DNA from: Cyclobacteriaceae bacterium
GTDB taxonomy: Bacteria > Bacteroidota > Bacteroidia > Cytophagales > Cyclobacteriaceae
Assembly: GCA_016787725.1 (NCBI GenBank)
Contig: JAEUTZ010000021.1
Location: 582,920-646,919 of the forward strand
DNA: 64,000 bases
Direction of reading: 5' to 3'
Below the pieces are notes generated by a model, which did no database searches, was not told the origin of the DNA, and was given only the letters and a program-made list of their open reading frames with translations. Positions 37,461 through 45,633 of the stretch are shown here, piece by piece (positions within the stretch are counted from its first letter, which is position 1; every line of letters begins with the position of its first letter). Position numbers and translations under genes: made by a program.

Positions 37461-39566
37461 ATGACAAAGTCCTTCAAGCGCTATACCGTTACGGCTGCCC
37501 TGCCTTATGCCAATGGCCCCAAACACATCGGTCACCTGGCCGGAGCATACATTCCTTCCGATGTGTATGTGCGTTACCTGAGGTTGACGGGGCAGGATGT
37601 TATTTTTGTGTGCGGAAGCGATGAACACGGCACAGCCATCCCGAATCAGGCGCTCAAAGAAAATACCACGCCTCGGGCCATCATCGATAAATATGATGAC
37701 CTGATCCGCACTTGTTTTGAGCATCTCGGCATGTCGTTCGACATCTATCATCGCACCAGCGAACCCATTCATCATCAAACCTCGCAGGAGATATTTTTAT
37801 CGCTCTACAACAAGGGGTTGCTCACGGAAGAGTCATCCGAGCAATACTTTGATCCGGAAGCCAATGTTTTTTTGGCCGATCGTTACATTGTTGGCACGTG
37901 TCCCAAATGCGGTCACACCAATGCCTATGGCGATCAGTGTGAGAAGTGCGGCTCTACCCTAAGCCCACGCGAGTTGATAAACCCACGTTCAACACTCAGT
38001 GGAAAAAGTCCGGTGCTGAAACTGACCAAACATTGGTACTTACCCTTGGAGAATTATGAGCCTTGGTTGCGCGAATGGATTTTAAAGTCGCACCAGGAAG
38101 ATTGGAAACCCAATGTATATGGCCAATGTAAATCTTGGATCGAAGCGGGTTTACAACCCAGAGCCATGACCCGCGACCTGGACTGGGGCATAAAAGTTCC
38201 CTTGAAAGAAGCCGAAGGCAAGGTGCTGTATGTTTGGTTCGATGCCCCGATTGGGTATATCTCCGCAACACGGGCATTGTTCGAAGAAGTGCATTCGGGT
38301 CAGTTGAAATTTGCCACACCCAGACGGGATTTAGGGAAAGCTTCAAAGGACGATTGGAAAAAATACTGGCAAGGAAGTGATACCCGCCTGATTCACTTTA
38401 TAGGCAAAGACAACATCGTCTTTCACTGCATCATCTTTCCGGTCATGTTGCACGCCACCGGGGAATACATCGTACCCGATAATGTACCCGCCAACGAGTT
38501 CATGAATCTGGAAGGCGACAAGATGTCCACCAGCCGTGGGTGGTCGATCGAAATGCATGAGTACCTGGCCGATTTTCCGGACAAACCCGATGTATTGCGG
38601 TATGCCTTGCTCACCAACTTGCCGGAAGCGAAGGACAGTGAATTTACATGGAAAGATTTTCAAGCCAAGAATAACAATGAATTGGTAGCTATTCTGGGCA
38701 ATTTTATAAACCGGGCAGTGGTGCTGACGCAAAAATATTTTGAGAACAAGGTTCCCCTGCAAAAGAATTTACAGGCAGTGGATAAGAAGGCGTTGGAAGA
38801 GCTAAGTCAGTATCCTGCTAAGATTGCTGCTTCTATTGAAACCTTCCGCTTTCGGGAAGCTACCGCCAACCTCATGGATCTGGCACGGGTTGGAAATAAA
38901 TACCTGGCGGAGACAGAACCCTGGAAGTTGGCGAAAACCGACCTGAACCGGGTAGGCACCATCCTGAATATCGCTTTACAAATTGCGGCTTCGCTGTCGG
39001 TGGTGTGCGAACCCTTTCTTCCCTTTACTGCTCGAAAGTTGAAAGACATGTTGGGCGTGGGAGAATTACCGTGGGAACAGGCCGGACAACCCGATTTGTT
39101 GAGAGCCGGTAGTGCCTTGTACGATGCCCCGCTGTTATTTGAAAAGATCGAAGACGCAGTTATCGAAGCTCAGATTAAAAAGTTACTGGATACCAAACGC
39201 ACGATGGAACTCGCATCACAACCGGCTGCCCCGGCTAAGACAGAGATTTCGTTTGACGATTTTTCGAAGCTGGATGTCCGCATCGGCACGATTTTGAAAG
39301 CGGAACGAGTGGACAAATCGAAGAAGCTTCTGAAACTTCAGGTGGATACAGGTCTTGATGTTCGAACCGTCATGAGCGGGATTGCCGAGCACTTTAGTCC
39401 CGACCAGGTAGAGGGTAAACAGGTTACGATTTTGGTGAATCTGGCCCCCCGCAAAATCATGGGCGTGGAGTCGCAAGGAATGATCTTGATGGCTACCGAT
39501 AAGGATGGATCCTTGAAGTTGATTTCACCAGGAGAACAGGTTTCACCCGGTTCTGTAATCAGCTAG
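37461..39566 (+). CDS. metG: Methionyl-tRNA synthetase
   Basis: The 701-residue class I synthetase has HIGH at 22-25, a zinc knuckle with four Cys ([18 protein letters not shown]), KMSTS at 354-358, the helical anticodon domain, and a C-terminal Trbp111-like tRNA-binding domain (about 590-701, [19 protein letters not shown]). It charges both initiator and elongator tRNA-Met. ATG at 37461 gives [19 protein letters not shown]. It lies 49 bp after the histidine kinase and converges on a small secreted protein gene. Confidence 0.97.
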   Translation: MTKSFKRYTVTAALPYANGPKHIGHLAGAYIPSDVYVRYLRLTGQDVIFVCGSDEHGTAIPNQALKENTTPRAIIDKYDDLIRTCFEHLGMSFDIYHRTSEPIHHQTSQEIFLSLYNKGLLTEESSEQYFDPEANVFLADRYIVGTCPKCGHTNAYGDQCEKCGSTLSPRELINPRSTLSGKSPVLKLTKHWYLPLENYEPWLREWILKSHQEDWKPNVYGQCKSWIEAGLQPRAMTRDLDWGIKVPLKEAEGKVLYVWFDAPIGYISATRALFEEVHSGQLKFATPRRDLGKASKDDWKKYWQGSDTRLIHFIGKDNIVFHCIIFPVMLHATGEYIVPDNVPANEFMNLEGDKMSTSRGWSIEMHEYLADFPDKPDVLRYALLTNLPEAKDSEFTWKDFQAKNNNELVAILGNFINRAVVLTQKYFENKVPLQKNLQAVDKKALEELSQYPAKIAASIETFRFREATANLMDLARVGNKYLAETEPWKLAKTDLNRVGTILNIALQIAASLSVVCEPFLPFTARKLKDMLGVGELPWEQAGQPDLLRAGSALYDAPLLFEKIEDAVIEAQIKKLLDTKRTMELASQPAAPAKTEISFDDFSKLDVRIGTILKAERVDKSKKLLKLQVDTGLDVRTVMSGIAEHFSPDQVEGKQVTILVNLAPRKIMGVESQGMILMATDKDGSLKLISPGEQVSPGSVIS

Positions 39567-39572
39567 ATCAAA

Positions 39573-39878
39573 TCAATAGTGAGAAGCAATTTTCTCCCAC
39601 CTGCGTTTCTGACGCGGGTAAAACGTGTTCCATATTTGATTGTTGCGGGCTTGCAAATATTCGGGTAACAAAGTCCGGTCAGGAACTGATTTCAATTGGG
39701 TATAGAATTCTGAATTGATATCCCGGATTCTCCGCATCTGTTCTTGCGACAATTTAAGGCTAGGTGCCCAAAACACAGGATCGTAGGGGAAAATGCTTGT
39801 ATCAGCTTGAGCGTTAGCGGATTGAGAGGCCAGAACCAGCAGGCACAGAGCAGCAAGAACCAAAAAAGATCGTTTCAT
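39573..39878 (-). CDS. Small secreted Spy/CpxP-like protein
   Basis: The 101-residue precursor has a signal peptide (MKRSFLVLAALCLLVLASQSANAQ) and a mature helical part with LKLSQEQMRRIRDINSEFYTQL and NTFYPRQKRRWEKI. The L-(S/T)-x-x-Q spacing and basic helices resemble LTxxQ-motif periplasmic proteins of the Spy/CpxP group, but the protein is short and similarity is by eye. It is convergent with metG (6 bp apart). Confidence 0.65.
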   Translation of the reverse strand: MKRSFLVLAALCLLVLASQSANAQADTSIFPYDPVFWAPSLKLSQEQMRRIRDINSEFYTQLKSVPDRTLLPEYLQARNNQIWNTFYPRQKRRWEKIASHY

Positions 39879-40028
39879 TTTACTACATCTCGGGTTTCAA
39901 CGGCAAAGTTGTTAAAAACTTACTTTCCGGGCATAAAAATGAGATGACTAACCCACAAAATTCGATCAACTCCTGGAAATACTATACCTATCAATTTTCG
40001 GAGCATTCGGATCAGTAACATCGGTTAC

Positions 40029-40038
40029 ACACCGGTGT
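40029..40038. promoter_or_regulatory. Palindrome upstream of the sulfur cassette
   Basis: ACACCGGTGT is a perfect 10-bp palindrome, 8 bp before the FNR-like box. It could be a second operator. Confidence 0.25.
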
Positions 40039-40045
40039 TCCAGGC

Positions 40046-40059
40046 TTGATAAAGATCAT
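40046..40059. promoter_or_regulatory. FNR/CRP-family box upstream of the sulfur cassette
   Basis: TTGATAAAGATCAT matches the FNR consensus TTGAT-N4-ATCAA in 9 of 10 defined positions. It lies 78 bp before the ATG of the SQR-like gene and about 65 bp before the start site implied by the TACTTTTG box at 40104-40111, a usual activator position. It suggests control by oxygen or redox state. Confidence 0.55.
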
Positions 40060-40103
40060 ACTACCCGGTGAGCATCATCATTACCTAGGTGCTGGTGAGA
40101 ATC

Positions 40104-40111
40104 TACTTTTG
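40104..40111 (+). promoter_or_regulatory. -7 box of the sulfur cassette
   Basis: TACTTTTG fits TAnnTTTG, 25 bp before the ATG at 40137. No good -33 TTTG is visible, as expected for an activator-dependent promoter. Confidence 0.4.
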
Positions 40112-40136
40112 ACGTACCAACCAATCAGAAAACCAG

Positions 40137-41381
40137 ATGAAAAAGATCCTGATTTTAGGGGCCGGCACCGCAGGGACGATGATGGCCAACAAACTGCGCA
40201 GAAGTCTTAATAAGGATGTGTGGGAAATCACCATCGTTGATAAAGATGAAAACCACTATTATCAGCCAGGCTTCTTATTTATTCCGTTTGGCGTCTATCA
40301 ACCGGAAGAAGTTATTCGCCCGAAGAAAGAATTTATTCCGAAAGGAGTTACATTTATCGTTGACCGAATTGAGAAGATTGAGCCCGAACAAAACCGGGTA
40401 CTATTAGCCAACGATACTGTTCTTCTATACGACATTCTTGTAGTTGCTACCGGTACTGTTCCCGTGCCCGAAGAAACAGAAGGCCTGAAGGGAAAACTTT
40501 GGTACAAGGATATTTTCGATTTCTATACTTTCGAAGGAACGACCAGGTTGGCTAAGAAATTAGAGACTTGGGAAGGTGGCAAGTTGGTGATCAACCTTGC
40601 CGAGACGTTAATCAAATGTCCTGTTGCACCCCTCGAGTTCACTTTCCTGGCGGATGCCTATTTTACTGAAAGGGGTATGCGCGATAAAGTGGAAATCTCC
40701 TACGTAACACCTCTGTCGGGGGCATTCACCAAACCCAAGGCAACAGCCATGTTAAGCAAGCTATTGGATGAGAAAAAAATCAATGTCATCCCTGATTTCT
40801 ACCTGCAAATGGTGGACAACCAGCGCAAGATGTTGATCTCGTATGATGGCAAAGAGGTGCCGTTTGATCTGTTGGTTTCCATACCCGTCAATAAGGGGGA
40901 TGAAGTAATTGAAGCCAGCAACCTGGGCGATGAAGACGGCCTGAACTTTGTGCCTACCGATAAACACTCCCTCCAATCCAAGAAATATGAAAACATGTTT
41001 GTGATTGGCGATGCAACGAACGTACCAGCAAGCAAAGCAGGATCCGTTGCACACTTCGAGGCGGAGATTCTTACCGAGAATATTTTAAGTTACATCATCA
41101 AGGAGCCTTTCCGGGCTAAATTCGATGGGCACTCCAACTGCTTTATCGAAACGGGACATGGCAAGGCAACCTTAATTGACTTTAATTATGATACCGAACC
41201 CCTGCCAGGCAAATTTCCCTTTGCCAAGGTAGGCCCCATGGACTTGTTGAAAGTCACCCGCGCCAATCACTTTGGCAAGCTGGCTTTCAAATGGGTGTAT
41301 TGGCACATGCTCTTAACAGGAAAAAAACTTCCGGTAAGTACCAACATGTCGATGTCGGGAAAGCTGGTAGAAGCCGACTAA
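40137..41381 (+). CDS. Sulfide:quinone oxidoreductase-like flavoprotein
   Basis: The 414-residue protein has the FAD-binding GAGTAGTMMANKL, a second dinucleotide site and VIGDATNVPASKAG. It has only two Cys: Cys161 in IKCPVAPLE and Cys335 in GHSNCFIETGHGKA, matching the two redox Cys conserved in sulfide:quinone oxidoreductases (A. ambivalens C160/C356 type); the third Cys of classical SQR is absent. It likely oxidises sulfide or a persulfide and passes electrons to menaquinone. The next two genes encode sulfur-relay proteins, which supports a sulfur role. Confidence 0.85.
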   Translation: MKKILILGAGTAGTMMANKLRRSLNKDVWEITIVDKDENHYYQPGFLFIPFGVYQPEEVIRPKKEFIPKGVTFIVDRIEKIEPEQNRVLLANDTVLLYDILVVATGTVPVPEETEGLKGKLWYKDIFDFYTFEGTTRLAKKLETWEGGKLVINLAETLIKCPVAPLEFTFLADAYFTERGMRDKVEISYVTPLSGAFTKPKATAMLSKLLDEKKINVIPDFYLQMVDNQRKMLISYDGKEVPFDLLVSIPVNKGDEVIEASNLGDEDGLNFVPTDKHSLQSKKYENMFVIGDATNVPASKAGSVAHFEAEILTENILSYIIKEPFRAKFDGHSNCFIETGHGKATLIDFNYDTEPLPGKFPFAKVGPMDLLKVTRANHFGKLAFKWVYWHMLLTGKKLPVSTNMSMSGKLVEAD

Positions 41382-41412
41382 CATTATTAACCAACCTATA
41401 AACAACAACTAT

Positions 41413-41724
41413 ATGGAAACGTACACAAACAACGGAATACAGGTAGAAGTAAATGCAGAAGGGTATTTGAAGGACATGAAACAGTGGACTCCCGAATTGG
41501 CGCGCGAAATGGCCCGGGAGGAGAATATTGAACTTACCGATAAGCACTTTGAAGTATTGAACTGGCTTCGCACCAAGCAACAGGAAGGGGTGCCGCTGAG
41601 TATTCGCAAAGTGGGGAACTCAGGCCTGGTAGACATCAAGCAATTCTATCAACTTTTCCCGGGTGGCCCTTTGAAAATTTCAAGCAAACTGGCCGGCATA
41701 CCCAAACCAGCCAGCTGCATTTAA
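41413..41724 (+). CDS. DsrC/TusE-family sulfur carrier with one C-terminal Cys
   Basis: The 103-residue protein has the family pattern DKHFEVLNWLRT, and QFYQLFPGGPLKIS, and ends LAGIPKPASCI. The penultimate Cys102 is the conserved CysA that carries persulfide. The second, CysB, expected 11 residues earlier at position 91, is Ser. It is thus closer to TusE than to DsrC of sulfite reductase systems, although dsrAB and tusBCD are absent here. It lies 31 bp after the SQR-like gene. Confidence 0.88.
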   Translation: METYTNNGIQVEVNAEGYLKDMKQWTPELAREMAREENIELTDKHFEVLNWLRTKQQEGVPLSIRKVGNSGLVDIKQFYQLFPGGPLKISSKLAGIPKPASCI

Positions 41725-41754
41725 CCAACATTCCAACTAATAAACACAAAAATT

Positions 41755-42291
41755 ATGCAAGACGTACTTGAAAAACCGACCACGAAAGCAGCTGACGTGA
41801 AGGTTGATAAAAATAAAGGAAAGGTTAAGAAGGTCCTGATCATCTGCTCCAAAGGCAAATTGGAAGATGTGTATGCAGCCCTGGTGATGGCCAATGGTGC
41901 CCTCATGGAGGGTATACAAGCAAAAATGTTCTTTACCTTCTTTGGCCTGGAAGCCATTACGAAGAAGCATGCCGATCATTTGCACACTGCCACGGTTGGC
42001 AACCCTGCCTTTATGCCCGGTATGCCCACCGTAGTAGCAGGATTACCCGGTTTTGAAGCCTTCGCATCGTACATGATGAAGAAGGAAATGGATAAACTGG
42101 ACATACCGCATGTAACGGAATTTATTCAAATGATTGATGCCGGAGGAGGCGAAATCTATGCTTGCAAACTGGCAGCCGATATGTTCCACCTGAAGAAAGA
42201 AGATTTTCTGGATGAAGTGAAAGACATCATCACCGTAGGCGACATGTACACATTAGCCGAAGGTGAGGGTACTCAGATAATTTTTATCTGA
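41755..42291 (+). CDS. DsrE/DsrF-like (DsrE2-type) sulfur-relay protein
   Basis: The 178-residue protein has a Lys-rich N-terminus and a DsrE fold (KKVLIICSKGKLEDVYAALVMANGALMEG) with Cys137 in IYACKLAADMFHL, the Cys known to carry sulfur in DsrE2-type proteins, and a second Cys31. GMPTVVAGLPGFEAFASYMMKKEMDKL is a possible membrane-associated helix region typical of DsrE2. Its place after the SQR-like and DsrC-like genes suggests a sulfane-sulfur chain: flavoprotein, carrier, acceptor. Confidence 0.86.
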   Translation: MQDVLEKPTTKAADVKVDKNKGKVKKVLIICSKGKLEDVYAALVMANGALMEGIQAKMFFTFFGLEAITKKHADHLHTATVGNPAFMPGMPTVVAGLPGFEAFASYMMKKEMDKLDIPHVTEFIQMIDAGGGEIYACKLAADMFHLKKEDFLDEVKDIITVGDMYTLAEGEGTQIIFI

Positions 42292-42350
42292 CTTTTGGTT
42301 GGTGAGGGTTGGCTGAGTCGTCAGTAGAAATATTGACGACTCTCCTTTTT

Positions 42351-42911
42351 TTATCCATTGTATAAACTCATGGTCCGTTCCGGACCGATGGTGCAAAAGG
42401 AATAGATCATTTCAGCGGCTTTATCCATCAGGCCTGGCAACGCATCCAGTTCCTGTTTTGCAAAGTTGCTGAGAACATAATCAACCTGCTGACCCCTATT
42501 GAATTCACTCCCGATGCCAAAGCGTAGCCGTGAGTAATCCTGTCCACCCAGCAATTCTTCAATATTTTTTAACCCATTGTGTCCTGCCGAACCTCCTTTC
42601 GTGCGCATTCGCAGGGTGCCAAAAGGCAGAGCGATATCATCCAGCACGACCAACAAATGCTCTTTTGGGATTTTCAATTCCTGCAGCCAGTAGGCAATGG
42701 CTTTCCCACTCAGATTCATGTATGTATTGGGTTTGATGAGATGAAGTTGTTTGCCTTTGTGCTTCAACTCGGCTTTGTCGGCAAGTCGGGTGGTGGTGAA
42801 ATCTACCTTCTGAAGGTCGGCTATTCGGTCCAAGATCAGAAATCCGATGTTATGGCGGGTGAGTTCGTATTCTGGTCCGATGTTGCCCAATCCGGCAATC
42901 AGGTATTTCAT
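42351..42911 (-). CDS. pth: Peptidyl-tRNA hydrolase
   Basis: From the ATG at 42911 (MKYLIAGLGNIGPEYELTRHNIGF) the protein has 186 residues; the upstream frame adds 63 codons over a terminator and is not translated. Asn10 and His20 are the conserved catalytic residues, with KPNTYMNLSGKA and DDIALPFGTLRMRTKGGSAGHNGLK also typical. It frees tRNA from drop-off peptidyl-tRNA. It lies downstream of rplY, an arrangement common in bacteria. Confidence 0.96.
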   Translation of the reverse strand: MKYLIAGLGNIGPEYELTRHNIGFLILDRIADLQKVDFTTTRLADKAELKHKGKQLHLIKPNTYMNLSGKAIAYWLQELKIPKEHLLVVLDDIALPFGTLRMRTKGGSAGHNGLKNIEELLGGQDYSRLRFGIGSEFNRGQQVDYVLSNFAKQELDALPGLMDKAAEMIYSFCTIGPERTMSLYNG

Positions 42912-42948
42912 AAAGCAAAGGTAAGCGTTATTGGTGGGTGCTAAACGC

Positions 42949-42988
42949 AAAAATCCCGTCTGCGAAACAATTCGAGACGGGATTTTTT
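42949..42988 (-). terminator. Terminator between rplY and pth
   Basis: A 13-bp perfect stem, AAAAATCCCGTCT (42949-42961) with AGACGGGATTTTT (42975-42987), plus an inner CGAA/TTCG helix. On the minus strand the last arm ends in TTTTT, so it ends the rplY message, with possible read-through to pth. Confidence 0.85.
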
Positions 42989-43005
42989 GTAATGATAAAA
43001 AAAGA

Positions 43006-43698
43006 TTACTTCTTCTTTTCGTCTTTCTTCGGTGCCTCGGCCTTCTTGGCATCAGCAGCAGGAGCAGCGGGAGCAGCAGCACCCGCGGCAGGAGCAGCAC
43101 CGGCAGCAGGAGCAGCTGCAGTTGCAGCAGCGGCAGTCTCTTCAGCCAACTTCGCAGAACGAGGTACTTCTACCACAGCAATCGAGGCCTTTTTGGGATC
43201 AACAAACTCCAGATTGGCGAATTTCAGGTCACCCACTTTTACGGAGTGATGAAAATCCAGCTCCGAACAGTCCACATCAATGTGATCAGGCATGTCCTTG
43301 GGGAATGCAAATACTTTCAGGGAAGCACGTTTACGCACAAGGGTGCCACCTTTAGAAACCCCTGGAGATTGGCCTACCAGGCGGGTGGGGATGTCCATTT
43401 TAATTTTTCGATCTTCACTGATTTTCAAAAAGTCAACGTGCAGGATTAATTCACTTACCGGGTGAAACTGAACTTCCTGCATGATGGCCTGGCACTCTTC
43501 GCCTTCAATGTTCAGGTGCACAAAGTGTGCTTCGTTGGTGTAAATCAAATCGCGGAATAAAATGACGGGTGCATAAAAATGCACTTGCTCTTGACCTCCG
43601 TACAGTACACACGGTACGTTTCCTTCTTCACGGATTTTCTGAGCATCATTCTTGCCGAGATTTGCTCTTCGATACCCTATAATCTCGATGGTTTTCAT
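43006..43698 (-). CDS. rplY: 50S ribosomal protein L25 (Ctc form) with Ala/Pro-rich tail
   Basis: The 230-residue protein has the L25 domain (about 1-95, starting MKTIEIIGYRRANLGKNDAQKIREEGNVPCVLYGG) and the TL5/Ctc C-terminal domain (about 100-185). A low-complexity tail of about 45 residues (Ala, Pro, Gly, then Lys-rich, ending KKDEKKK) is unusual in length. L25 binds 5S rRNA. It sits between prs and pth, the conserved prs-rplY-pth order. Confidence 0.95.
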   Translation of the reverse strand: MKTIEIIGYRRANLGKNDAQKIREEGNVPCVLYGGQEQVHFYAPVILFRDLIYTNEAHFVHLNIEGEECQAIMQEVQFHPVSELILHVDFLKISEDRKIKMDIPTRLVGQSPGVSKGGTLVRKRASLKVFAFPKDMPDHIDVDCSELDFHHSVKVGDLKFANLEFVDPKKASIAVVEVPRSAKLAEETAAAATAAAPAAGAAPAAGAAAPAAPAADAKKAEAPKKDEKKK

Positions 43699-43739
43699 AA
43701 TAGATAATTGTTTATGGTTAATTAATGGTGTTGCTAAAA

Positions 43740-44669
43740 TTACAATCGGATAAAAAGCGAACTGATGGATTCGTGGTCATGGATTTTTCGGATTGCCTTG
43801 GCAAAAAGGTCGGAGACAGAAAGTACCTTAATTTTTGGCAAGGCCTGCTTTAAAGGAATCGTATCCGAGACCACCAATTCCTCCAATACCGAATTTTGAA
43901 TGTTCTCGTAAGCATTGCCCGATAATACCGGATGGGTACAAATGGCACGCACACTCTTCGCACCATTTTCTTTCAACAGCGAGGCAGCTTTGCAAATCGT
44001 ACCTGCTGTATCCACCAAATCATCGACCAGAACAACATCTTTGCCCTCCACTTCACCGATCAATCGCATGGATTCAATTTTGTTGGCTTCCCTGCGATAT
44101 TTATCACACACGGCCAAGTCGGCATTAAAAAACTTGGCGAAACTGCGGGCCCGCTTAATGCCCCCCACATCCGGGGTGGCAAACATGATATTCGGAAGAT
44201 TTAACGACTTGAGGTAAGGAACAAAAATATAGTTCCCATCCAGGTGGTCTACCGGAATATCAAAAAAACCTTGAATCTGATCAGCATGTAAGTCGCAGGT
44301 CATGATGCGATTTGCACCAGCCGCGGACAGCAGGTTGGCAATCAGTTTGGCAGCGATGGCCACCCGGGGTTTGTCTTTGCGATCCTGGCGGGCATATCCA
44401 AAGTAGGGTATGATTACGTTCACGTTGGAGGCACTCGCCCGTCTGGCCGCATCGATCATCAACAGCAACTCCATGAAGTTATCCGCGGGTGCAAACGTTG
44501 ACTGAACGATGAAGACGTCATGGCCGCGCACCGACTCGCCAATAAACGGTGACATTTCACCATCGCTGAATTGCTGGTAGTTAACCGTACCCAATGGCTC
44601 GCCATACGCGTGAGCAATTTTCTCCGCGAGGTAGGTGGTCGCCCTTCCTGAAAAGATTTTTACAGCCAT
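43740..44669 (-). CDS. prs: Ribose-phosphate pyrophosphokinase
   Basis: The 309-residue enzyme has FSDGEMSPFIGESVRGHDVFIVQS, FGYARQDRKDKPR, TCDLHADQIQGFFDIPVDHL and the PRPP loop VVLVDDLVDTAGT. It makes PRPP from ribose-5-phosphate and ATP for nucleotide, His and Trp synthesis. ATG at 44669. Transcription from the tRNA promoter upstream could read into it past the hairpin at 44688-44714. Confidence 0.97.
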   Translation of the reverse strand: MAVKIFSGRATTYLAEKIAHAYGEPLGTVNYQQFSDGEMSPFIGESVRGHDVFIVQSTFAPADNFMELLLMIDAARRASASNVNVIIPYFGYARQDRKDKPRVAIAAKLIANLLSAAGANRIMTCDLHADQIQGFFDIPVDHLDGNYIFVPYLKSLNLPNIMFATPDVGGIKRARSFAKFFNADLAVCDKYRREANKIESMRLIGEVEGKDVVLVDDLVDTAGTICKAASLLKENGAKSVRAICTHPVLSGNAYENIQNSVLEELVVSDTIPLKQALPKIKVLSVSDLFAKAIRKIHDHESISSLFIRL

Positions 44670-44687
44670 GAGTACATCTCAAAAATT

Positions 44688-44714
44688 AAATCCTGGCCAT
44701 GCGCCAGGATTTTT
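44688..44714. terminator. Hairpin between tRNA-Gln and prs
   Basis: AAATCCTGGC / GCCAGGATTT form a 10-bp stem with a 5-nt loop. T-rich sequence follows on both strands (TTTTT on plus, TTTAATTTTTG on minus). It probably ends the tRNA transcript on the minus strand, 4 bp after the mature tRNA. Confidence 0.75.
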
Positions 44715-44717
44715 CAG

Positions 44718-44790
44718 TTGCCCGACCAGGGCTCGAACCTGGACTTTCTTGAATCAAAATCAAGCGTGTTGCCAGTTACACCATCGGGCA
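44718..44790 (-). tRNA. tRNA-Gln (TTG anticodon)
   Basis: 73 nt on the minus strand. The 7-bp acceptor stem TGCCCGA / TCGGGCA is perfect, with discriminator A and no encoded CCA. The anticodon arm CTTGA-TTTTGAT-TCAAG gives anticodon TTG (reads CAA). The T-arm has CCAGG-TTCGAAC-CTGG. The sequence resembles Bacteroidota tRNA-Gln. Confidence 0.95.
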
Positions 44791-44816
44791 ATCCAATACC
44801 CTAAAAAAAGGGTTCG

Positions 44817-44824
44817 CAAAGGTA
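44817..44824 (-). promoter_or_regulatory. -7 box of tRNA-Gln promoter
   Basis: On the minus strand TACCTTTG matches TAnnTTTG exactly, 26 bp upstream of the tRNA 5' end. A TTG lies 13 bp further upstream and a TTTTC about 20 bp, so the -33 box is not certain. Confidence 0.5.
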
Positions 44825-44839
44825 GGATTAATTTCGACA

Positions 44840-44860
44840 AGTGAAAATTCGATTTTCACT
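44840..44860. terminator. Hairpin after the DUF4136 gene
   Basis: AGTGAAAAT / ATTTTCACT form a perfect 9-bp stem with loop TCG, 24 bp beyond the stop codon of the DUF4136 lipoprotein. The T-tract is good on the plus strand (GTTTTTC) but poor on the minus strand, so termination of the minus-strand gene is uncertain. It may overlap the -33 region of the tRNA promoter. Confidence 0.4.
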
Positions 44861-44884
44861 GTTTTTCAATCTTTTTACCCGTTT

Positions 44885-45469
44885 TTAAGGCTTATTGGAG
44901 TCATTGTCGGGCAGGCTGGCTGTCGATCCTTCGGCAAATCCTTCAGCCATAAAGCGATACTTATCCAGGATGGAAATGACCGCATTACGAAGGTGTCGAT
45001 CATTGTTAAAATTGATACTGCCGTAAAGGGTGGTTGCATACCCTTGCCAGATGGATCGGTTTTGACGTCTATCAAAAAACTGGATCAACAAGGTACCGGT
45101 TTTTAGGTCCAACTTCCGGGCTTCATAGGCAATATCCTCATCCTGGCTTTTGATCCACTCTTCAATCTCCGGCTGATCATAGCCATTGAACCGGAGGCTG
45201 TCGTTATACATTTTAAATCCGATTATGAGGTGGGGCCTTGTTTCAGACTGTCGGTATCCCAGAAACTTCATTCTCGACACAATGGATTTCTCCACGATCT
45301 CATTCACCATGGTGGTATCGGCCAATCCAATGGGGCGCATAATATCAAAGGTGCGGTACTTCTTAAAGTTACCTTTGTAACTGTAATCGTATTCTACCGG
45401 TAATTCTTTATAACCCAGACAGGAAGTCAGCAACACAAGCAACAAGGCAGACACGTATAATTTCCTCAT
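44885..45469 (-). CDS. DUF4136-like lipoprotein
   Basis: From the ATG at 45469 the precursor has 194 residues with a short signal and lipobox (MRKLYVSALLLVLLTSC). The mature part has YDYSYKGNFKKYRTFDIM, RMKFLGYRQSETRPHLIIGF and GTLLIQFFDRRQNRSIWQGYA, matching the DUF4136 pattern of envelope lipoproteins with unknown role. The C-terminus is acidic and Asn-rich. It is divergent from ppc. Confidence 0.8.
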   Translation of the reverse strand: MRKLYVSALLLVLLTSCLGYKELPVEYDYSYKGNFKKYRTFDIMRPIGLADTTMVNEIVEKSIVSRMKFLGYRQSETRPHLIIGFKMYNDSLRFNGYDQPEIEEWIKSQDEDIAYEARKLDLKTGTLLIQFFDRRQNRSIWQGYATTLYGSINFNNDRHLRNAVISILDKYRFMAEGFAEGSTASLPDNDSNKP

Positions 45470-45633
45470 AGGGAGTGGTTTGGACAAAAGTTAGAAGATT
45501 TACCGGTCGGAAACAAGTCTTCGATGCAGGAGCCAATTTAATCCCGATAAATATTCGGTTTAAAGGCTAAAAATTTAAAACCATAACCTCCTAAACTGTA
45601 ACTTCATGTAAATTTTGGTTCAATCTTTTCTGC

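Noticed and set aside
42351-43100. Long N-terminal extension of pth (63 residues)
   Set aside because: It reads through the rplY-pth terminator and gives Leu/Arg-rich nonsense; normal Pth starts at 42911.
42931-43449. Plus-strand frames over rplY, Ser/Gly-rich
   Set aside because: Antisense to the Ala/Pro-rich tail and L25 domain; composition reflects the repeat.
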